64,000 bases of DNA. Source: Corbicula japonica. Lineage: Eukaryota > Mollusca > Bivalvia > Venerida > Cyrenidae. The notes below the pieces were generated by a model that saw nothing but the letters and a program-made list of their open reading frames with translations, was not told the origin of the DNA and did no database searches. The DNA lies in assembly GCA_038501625.1 (NCBI GenBank), contig JAZAYU010000224.1, forward strand, positions 496,001 through 560,000, written 5' to 3'. A program made the position numbers and the translations under genes. Positions 59,535 through 64,000 of the stretch are shown here, in pieces (the stretch's first letter is position 1; every line of letters begins with the position of its first letter).

Positions 59535-60228
59535 CTGAAAACAAAAGATTTAGAACGTAACTAGTTCCGGGCTTAAAACTTTTCTTAAATGAATTTGGAA
59601 GAGCAGACATAATGGTTTCTTTTATAGCCGTCAACCCGCTTCATGATTCTGCATTAGCATTTTAATGGGACTATTTCATATTAAGCTGTTCTAATGCATA
59701 CAGAAAACACAATTCAAAGTAGAGCAAAAATATTTATTTTTATATATGTATATTGAATTAATATTTCGCCCAAGATAATCAGCTGTAAAATCCAGGGTAT
59801 ATAATGCAAAGTACAATTTTAAATGAAAAAAAAAATAGGTTGTTGTATCCATACGAAATCAAATTTATGACCATTTCCAGATTTTCCCTTTATTGTTCTT
59901 TATTATAATAGCCGGAACAAAACCTTAAAAACGACACAGATGATCAACATTTTAAAAGCTGTCCAATCTGAATGTAAAAAGAACAACTTGCACTACGACA
60001 TTCATCCCATCACTTCGAAATGTCCATTTTAGATATCTCCAAATCAAAGTCGAAATGTTAAATGTCCGATTTTCGAGGTTTCGAAGGTCTACCACAGCAA
60101 TTTGCTGTATTTTACTTGTTTCAAAATGCAATAATACTCTTGGCAAAAAGATATTTCCACATGCTTTACAGATAAAAATGTCAATAAACATACCACTTGT
60201 GCATTTATTGTTATTGCTTTTTCCTGCA
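59535..60228. other. Intron sequence without an accepted exon
   Basis: At about 60100-60190 the minus strand reads FICKACGNIFLPRVLLHFE, which recalls the first half of a finger but lacks correct His spacing and a second finger. See rejected items. Nothing else recognised. Confidence 0.4.
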
Positions 60229-60434
60229 CTAAAAGTTTAGCTCCTCACAATGCTTCAAATGCCTCACCATATGGGCTCTGAGCTGCACTTTTTGTATAAA
60301 TCTCTTCTCACAAATTTCACATTGGTAGTTTTTAGTTCCAGTATGTATAAACCTGTGTCGCTGCATGTTCCGTTTGCTTGCAAACAATTTTCCACAAATA
60401 TCACACTGTGTACTTGGAATGTCCTCTCCAGGTT
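60229..60434 (-). CDS. Terminal zinc-finger exon T4 (two possible acceptors)
   Basis: From the acceptor TTTATTTTGTAG the exon gives AA plus 67 codons and a stop: PGEDIPSTQ, finger 1 (C10, C13, H26, H30; helix S/R/N/R), finger 2 (C38, C41, H54, H58; helix Q/V/Q/A), tail LKHCEELNF. The linker HTGTKNY lacks proline. A second AG (GGTTTTCAG, exon from 60521) is in the same phase and open, and would add 29 residues beginning TMSYDKRTFRM. The shorter start gives a lead like its neighbours and has the better pyrimidine context close by, so it is preferred; both may be used. Confidence 0.88.
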
Positions 60435-60664
60435 CTACAAAATAAACGCATCCACTTAAGAATCTTTTAATCAACATTTTGTTTAACATCCGGAATGTCC
60501 TTTTATCATAAGACATTGTATCTGAAAACCTAATAGTAAATTAACCCAATTATAACGGTATTATTCCACCTTATTATATGATGTTACATTGCACATTAAA
60601 TGTTCATAGTTCCATGGATGGTCTGCCAGCAGAGTAACTGTAAGAACGTGAAGAAAGCTACTTC

Positions 60665-60879
60665 TCAAACTAACTTATCATGTAAATGAACCACCATGTG
60701 TGATTTCAGGTTTTCTTTCTGGTTAAATCTTCTAAGACAGATTTCACACTGGAAAGGTTTGATTCCGGTATGTATTAACTTGTGTCGTTCAAGTTTGGTT
60801 TTATTCTGGTAGTACTTTCCACAAATATCGCACTGCTTTTTGTTGCCTTGTCCAGGAATTGTAAAGGGTAGCTTGAAAC
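60665..60879 (-). CDS. Terminal zinc-finger exon T3
   Basis: Acceptor TCATCATTTTAG, then GT plus 70 codons and a stop. FKLPFTIPGQGNKKQ precedes finger 1 (C16, C19, H32, H36; helix N/T/K/R) and finger 2 (C44, C47, H60, H64; helix Q/E/N/S), joined by HTGIKPF; the tail is LHDKLV. Lys at +3 of helix 1 is unusual and may favour guanine (general C2H2 knowledge). Its stop lies 230 bp before the T4 acceptor (or 143 bp before the alternative one), the tightest packing in the array. Confidence 0.93.
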
Positions 60880-61295
60880 CTAAAATGATGAAAAACATTG
60901 TCAGAATTTTGTGTGATAGCCTATGGGAACTGTAATGTCTAATAGAGTGCTACAAAGTGTATGAATTATTTATTTTTTATTTCAAATCATATGTTAAAGT
61001 ATGTTTAAGACAAATTTTGTACAATTAAAGCACACTTATTTTACTAGTACAATAAATTATATTATTGTCCAGTATTACAATAAGAACTAGAATATCCAGA
61101 CTCTGCACATGTATAGGAATTGTCCATTTGTAGTAAACTCATGTTTCAAATAACTTTGTTCATTTGGTAATAAGTGGGTTATTCTTGAAGCTCTCTCTTT
61201 ATCTCTGCTCTCTGGTTATATGGGGAGGCTGTGTTTTCTTGGATTTCAATACTGTCCCTCGTCACATATTTTCAATTTCAATGAGTTTGAATTAA

Positions 61296-61495
61296 CTATG
61301 ATTTTTCATTGCAATGTATAATCATGTGAGATTTAAGATTTGATAGCTGGTTGAAGCGTCTATTGCAAACAGAGCACTGGAAAGGCTTGATGCCAGTGTG
61401 GATCAACAGATGTCGCTCCATGTTGAATTTAGAGGTGAAATTTTTTCCACAAAGGTGACAGGGGTATCTGATAAGTGCAGTTTTCCCAGTCTCAT
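61296..61495 (-). CDS. Terminal zinc-finger exon T2
   Basis: Acceptor TTCTTCTTTACAG, then AT plus 65 codons and a stop. ETGKTALIRYP precedes finger 1 (C12, C15, H28, H32; helix S/F/N/R) and finger 2 (C40, C43, H56, H60; helix Q/S/N/S), joined by HTGIKPF; the tail is CNEKS. Finger 1 differs from T5 only at helix -1 among contact positions (Ser against Asn). Helix position +1 of finger 2 is Leu (QLSNL), whereas nearly all its relatives have Lys. Confidence 0.93.
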
Positions 61496-62061
61496 CTGTA
61501 AAGAAGAACAATCACTTGTCAAACAAACCACAATTAAGTCTGCCACTTAGTTCATAATAAAAAACAACATTAAATATCATACACTTTTACCAATGATATT
61601 TATTTAGTCAAAACAAACTTACATTAATTGGCATACATGTTCATAATATAAGACCTGCCTCTATGACAGTTTTTGCAAATATCTTACTTCTGACTTTACA
61701 GGCCTTTTAAGTAAACATGTGGTCGATTGCTGTAAGAATCTTTTCAGGTTTCTTTACAAATTCTTTACTGTTTTTTAACTAAACATGTATAAATAAAAAC
61801 ATTTTGTTAAATTCTTCACAATACAATCAGTTTGGTCCATTTTACTTCAACCTTTTCCAATCAAATTTAGTTTAGTATTTCCAAAGTGCCTTCAAAACAT
61901 CATTTTTAAAATTAATAAAATCTGTCCATGTGCATCCACCATCTCTGAATCTTATTTAAACACTTCATAATAACTGGTTCTCTGGCTTTCCAAGTTGACC
62001 AGATTTTCTGTCAAAACTTAGTTTATCTCATTTGCGTTATTTCTGCTACATTGTCCTCTTG
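61496..62061. other. T1 3'UTR and intron before T2
   Basis: About 570 bp without a recognised exon; a minus-strand AATAAA hexamer near 61600 could serve T1. Confidence 0.45.
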
Positions 62062-62609
62062 TTACATAAAACTATCTTTTTTGTTTTCATCAGCATCACT
62101 GGTGTCCACATGTTTGCCTGGTTCAGAAGCTGAAACACACATGCTGGTAAGAGGACCAGTTTTACTGTTTGGTTCAATGCTAACCTCACAAGGTTCTTCT
62201 TTAGGCACATGAACAGCATTCAAATGTTCACCAGAAGCATTGTCTGGTTCCTCAATGTCACTTGAATGACATGTATCCACTGGCATCTGCGAACTGATAA
62301 GCTGTCTAAACTCAGTTTGCATTTCAACACTGTGGTTCAGAAGTGTGGGGTCATTAACTGACACAATCATGCTGTTAAGAAGTTTATCTGTTTCACTTCT
62401 TGGTACATGAATCTCCAGAAGAACTTGATTGTGTTTTCGTAATGTGTGTTGCTGCAAATGATGTCGTTGACGGAACATCCCATCACAAAGTTCGCATTTG
62501 TAAGGTTTAACTCCAGTATGTGTTCTAAGATGTATTTCCAGATTCTGTTTCTTTTTCGACACTTTTCCACAGATGAAACATGGCCAATATCCAATCTGAC
62601 TCCTTCTTT
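62062..62609 (-). CDS. Terminal zinc-finger exon T1, with a long acidic tail
   Basis: Acceptor TATTGAAATTTCAG, then AA plus 181 codons and a stop. RRSQIGYWP precedes finger 1 (C10, C13, H26, H30; helix K/Q/N/I) and finger 2 (C38, C41, H54, H59; helix Q/H/H/Q, HTLRKH spacing), joined by HTGVKPY. About 120 further residues follow, rich in Ser, Asp and Glu (SSDIEEPDNASGEH, VPKEEPCEVSIEPN), ending KKDSFM. The VPKEEPC stretch resembles a sumoylation-type psi-K-x-E site (inference). It is the first alternative exon after the missing shared part and the only one with an extra C-terminal region, so it may be the default or ancestral isoform. Confidence 0.93.
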
Positions 62610-64000
62610 CTGAAATTTCAATATAAAATGAAATAAATCTTTCGAAATATCTTCTTCTCAGGTCTGCTATTAATGGGATATTTCAATCCAAGATATTCTT
62701 TTTTCAAATCCTGAAATTTCCATTTTCCGCTTTTAAGATTAAAAAGAAATACAGGTTCTTATGCTCAAATTATGTAAAAAGGATCTGTCTTAAATATGCA
62801 ATAATAAGCAATAAACAACATGTCCTCTTATTAACCTCATTTCAGGAACTCCAGATAACCGAAATGCCGATGTTGGTTGTCACTGGAATTGGTTAAGTTT
62901 CCACAGAACCTGCTTATGAAAACAACAGTGAAGTGTGATGCTTGAGATTTGAGACTGGTTTCCAATCTCAGCTTTATAACCTTCAGCCCTTATTACATGA
63001 TAAAGCTAGAAGGTACAACACAGGTAAAACATGCCCGTTAACAGTCTGGACACAGTTTGAAGTCACTGATACCAGTAATACAGTGCCAACCTCGACACCC
63101 TTGCTTTTTTAAATTCTACTCGGAAACTCTCCACAAAACCTGCATGTGTTCACAGTATCAAGAAGCAAGAAATCCTGTATAATATTTAATGACATATCTT
63201 ACTGTCATGGTAAAATATTCACACAAAAAAACAGTGCAATAATAATAAAAAATGACATGGCAAGGGCACAATATAACTATTTAAAGTAAAACAATCTGGT
63301 GCATTAATTTGAACTTAATACCAGGTGCAGAGAGTGGTCCATAACACAGCAGGTCTAGATTTATTGGGGTGGGATGGAAAACACACTAAACAACATTTTT
63401 ATCTTGTTTATAAGCAAGACATTTATTGTCAAACATCCAACTTACAATACAATGTAAGAAGCATTTAGCACAGTATTTTCAAACCACAATGATTTGTCCC
63501 CAATATTGAGACAATCTTTTTTCCCTTCAAATTCAATCTTATGTATCTGCTGTTCAGATCAACAACAATTCTTACATATTTGAAATTCACATTATGGCAA
63601 CATGGATAGTAATCTCAAAATCATGTAATTAGCATCTGATGTTTAGAAATTCAACAACTGGGTAACATTACAGTTTATTTATTCTGAAACCAGTCTAAAT
63701 ACCCTCAGTATACTCAGTGTATTGTCAAATTACTGACAGCACACAGAAATCAAGCCTTCAGTTCCAGTTTAACTTTCCTTTAAAGCAATAGTCATGACTT
63801 TTAATTGGACACAACAATTTTAATATGCAATAAATTGCGATTCAGTAGCATGTAACGGTAAATGTTGCAGTGAAAGTATAGACTACCACTGGTGGCTCTT
63901 TTTATAATAATAAAATTTGTTCACACATTCCTTAATATGGTAACGGGAAGTGATATTGTGGATAAAATACCAGGGACACGAATATGAGCACAGCATTATA
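62610..64000. other. Upstream intron with half a MITE; no shared exon seen
   Basis: 62936-62995 is the right half of a family P palindrome (ATGCTTGAGATTTGAGACTG to TTTATAACCTTCAGCCC). I find no BTB/POZ-like or other conserved exon in the remaining sequence, so the constant part of the gene must lie further along the minus strand. Confidence 0.5.

Larger units (their letters stand above)
6986..62609 (-). other. Array of 31 alternative 3'-terminal exons, each a C2H2 finger pair
   Basis: Thirty-one exons on one strand share four properties: a pyrimidine-rich AG acceptor; a coding length from acceptor to stop equal to 3n+2, so all take one base from the same upstream exon; two adjacent C2H2 fingers joined by a TGxKPF-type linker; and a stop within a few to about 20 residues of the last ligand (T1 has a long tail). 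None has a start codon that could supply a normal N-terminus. The first two exon bases are GA, AA or AG in several cases, so the shared upstream exon cannot end in T (a stop would form). If it ends in G the junction residue is Gly, Asp or Glu in all exons except T21 (Val). Drosophila lola and mod(mdg4) have this gene plan with a BTB/POZ domain in the shared part. Whether that holds here is inference, since the shared part is outside the window. Confidence 0.9.

Noticed and set aside
59952..60191. A possible 32nd finger exon: minus strand reads FICKACGNIF followed by LPRVLLHFE
   Set aside because: Cys spacing is right, but the residues that should be the two His ligands are missing or misplaced, there is no second finger, and no acceptor in the array phase precedes it. 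It may be a very old decayed copy, but I cannot show it.
6986..62609. Reading the finger blocks as 31 separate small zinc-finger genes
   Set aside because: Each would lack a start codon and promoter, while all share an acceptor and the same phase, which independent genes would not.

Overview
The window is animal (metazoan) nuclear DNA: AT-rich, intron-bearing, and full of small non-autonomous transposons. The interspersed families fit a bivalve mollusc, probably a heterodont clam. They include palindromic MITEs, 145-bp tandem-repeat elements that end in a GAGCTCACC-type motif, and a CR1/jockey-like LINE tail. The species assignment is inference from familiarity with such repeats; the sequence does not prove it.

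The first 4.8 kb carries a small plus-strand C-type lectin gene. It has a signal-peptide exon, two middle exons and a terminal exon with WIGL, EPN and WND motifs. I could not find a canonical donor that joins exon 2 to exon 3 in frame.

From about 7.0 to 62.6 kb the minus strand holds the main content: 31 separate short exons, here called T1 to T31 in transcription order (T1 at the right, T31 at the left). Each begins at a polypyrimidine-AG acceptor, opens in the same phase (two bases, then whole codons), encodes exactly two C2H2 zinc fingers and reaches an in-frame stop soon after. None has a credible start of its own. This is the layout of mutually exclusive 3'-terminal exons, as in the arthropod BTB zinc-finger loci lola and mod(mdg4). 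A shared 5' part (not in this window, expected beyond 64 kb on the minus strand) would be joined to one finger pair at a time. Up to 31 proteins with one N-terminal part and different DNA-recognition helices would result. Neighbouring exons are the most alike, so the array grew by local tandem duplication; two decayed partial copies remain beside T31 and T20.

The introns between these exons hold mobile DNA: three long foldback or inverted-repeat structures (13.1-14.8, 18.8-20.6 and 57.1-58.2 kb), at least nine copies of a roughly 145-bp palindromic MITE, a pogo/Tigger-like element, a TTAA-flanked MITE, a LINE remnant, two 145-bp-unit tandem-repeat elements, a 156-bp tandem array, minisatellites and a 418-bp recent tandem duplication. 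No tRNA, rRNA, CRISPR array or bacterial-type gene was seen. The 62.6-64 kb end shows no coding exon.
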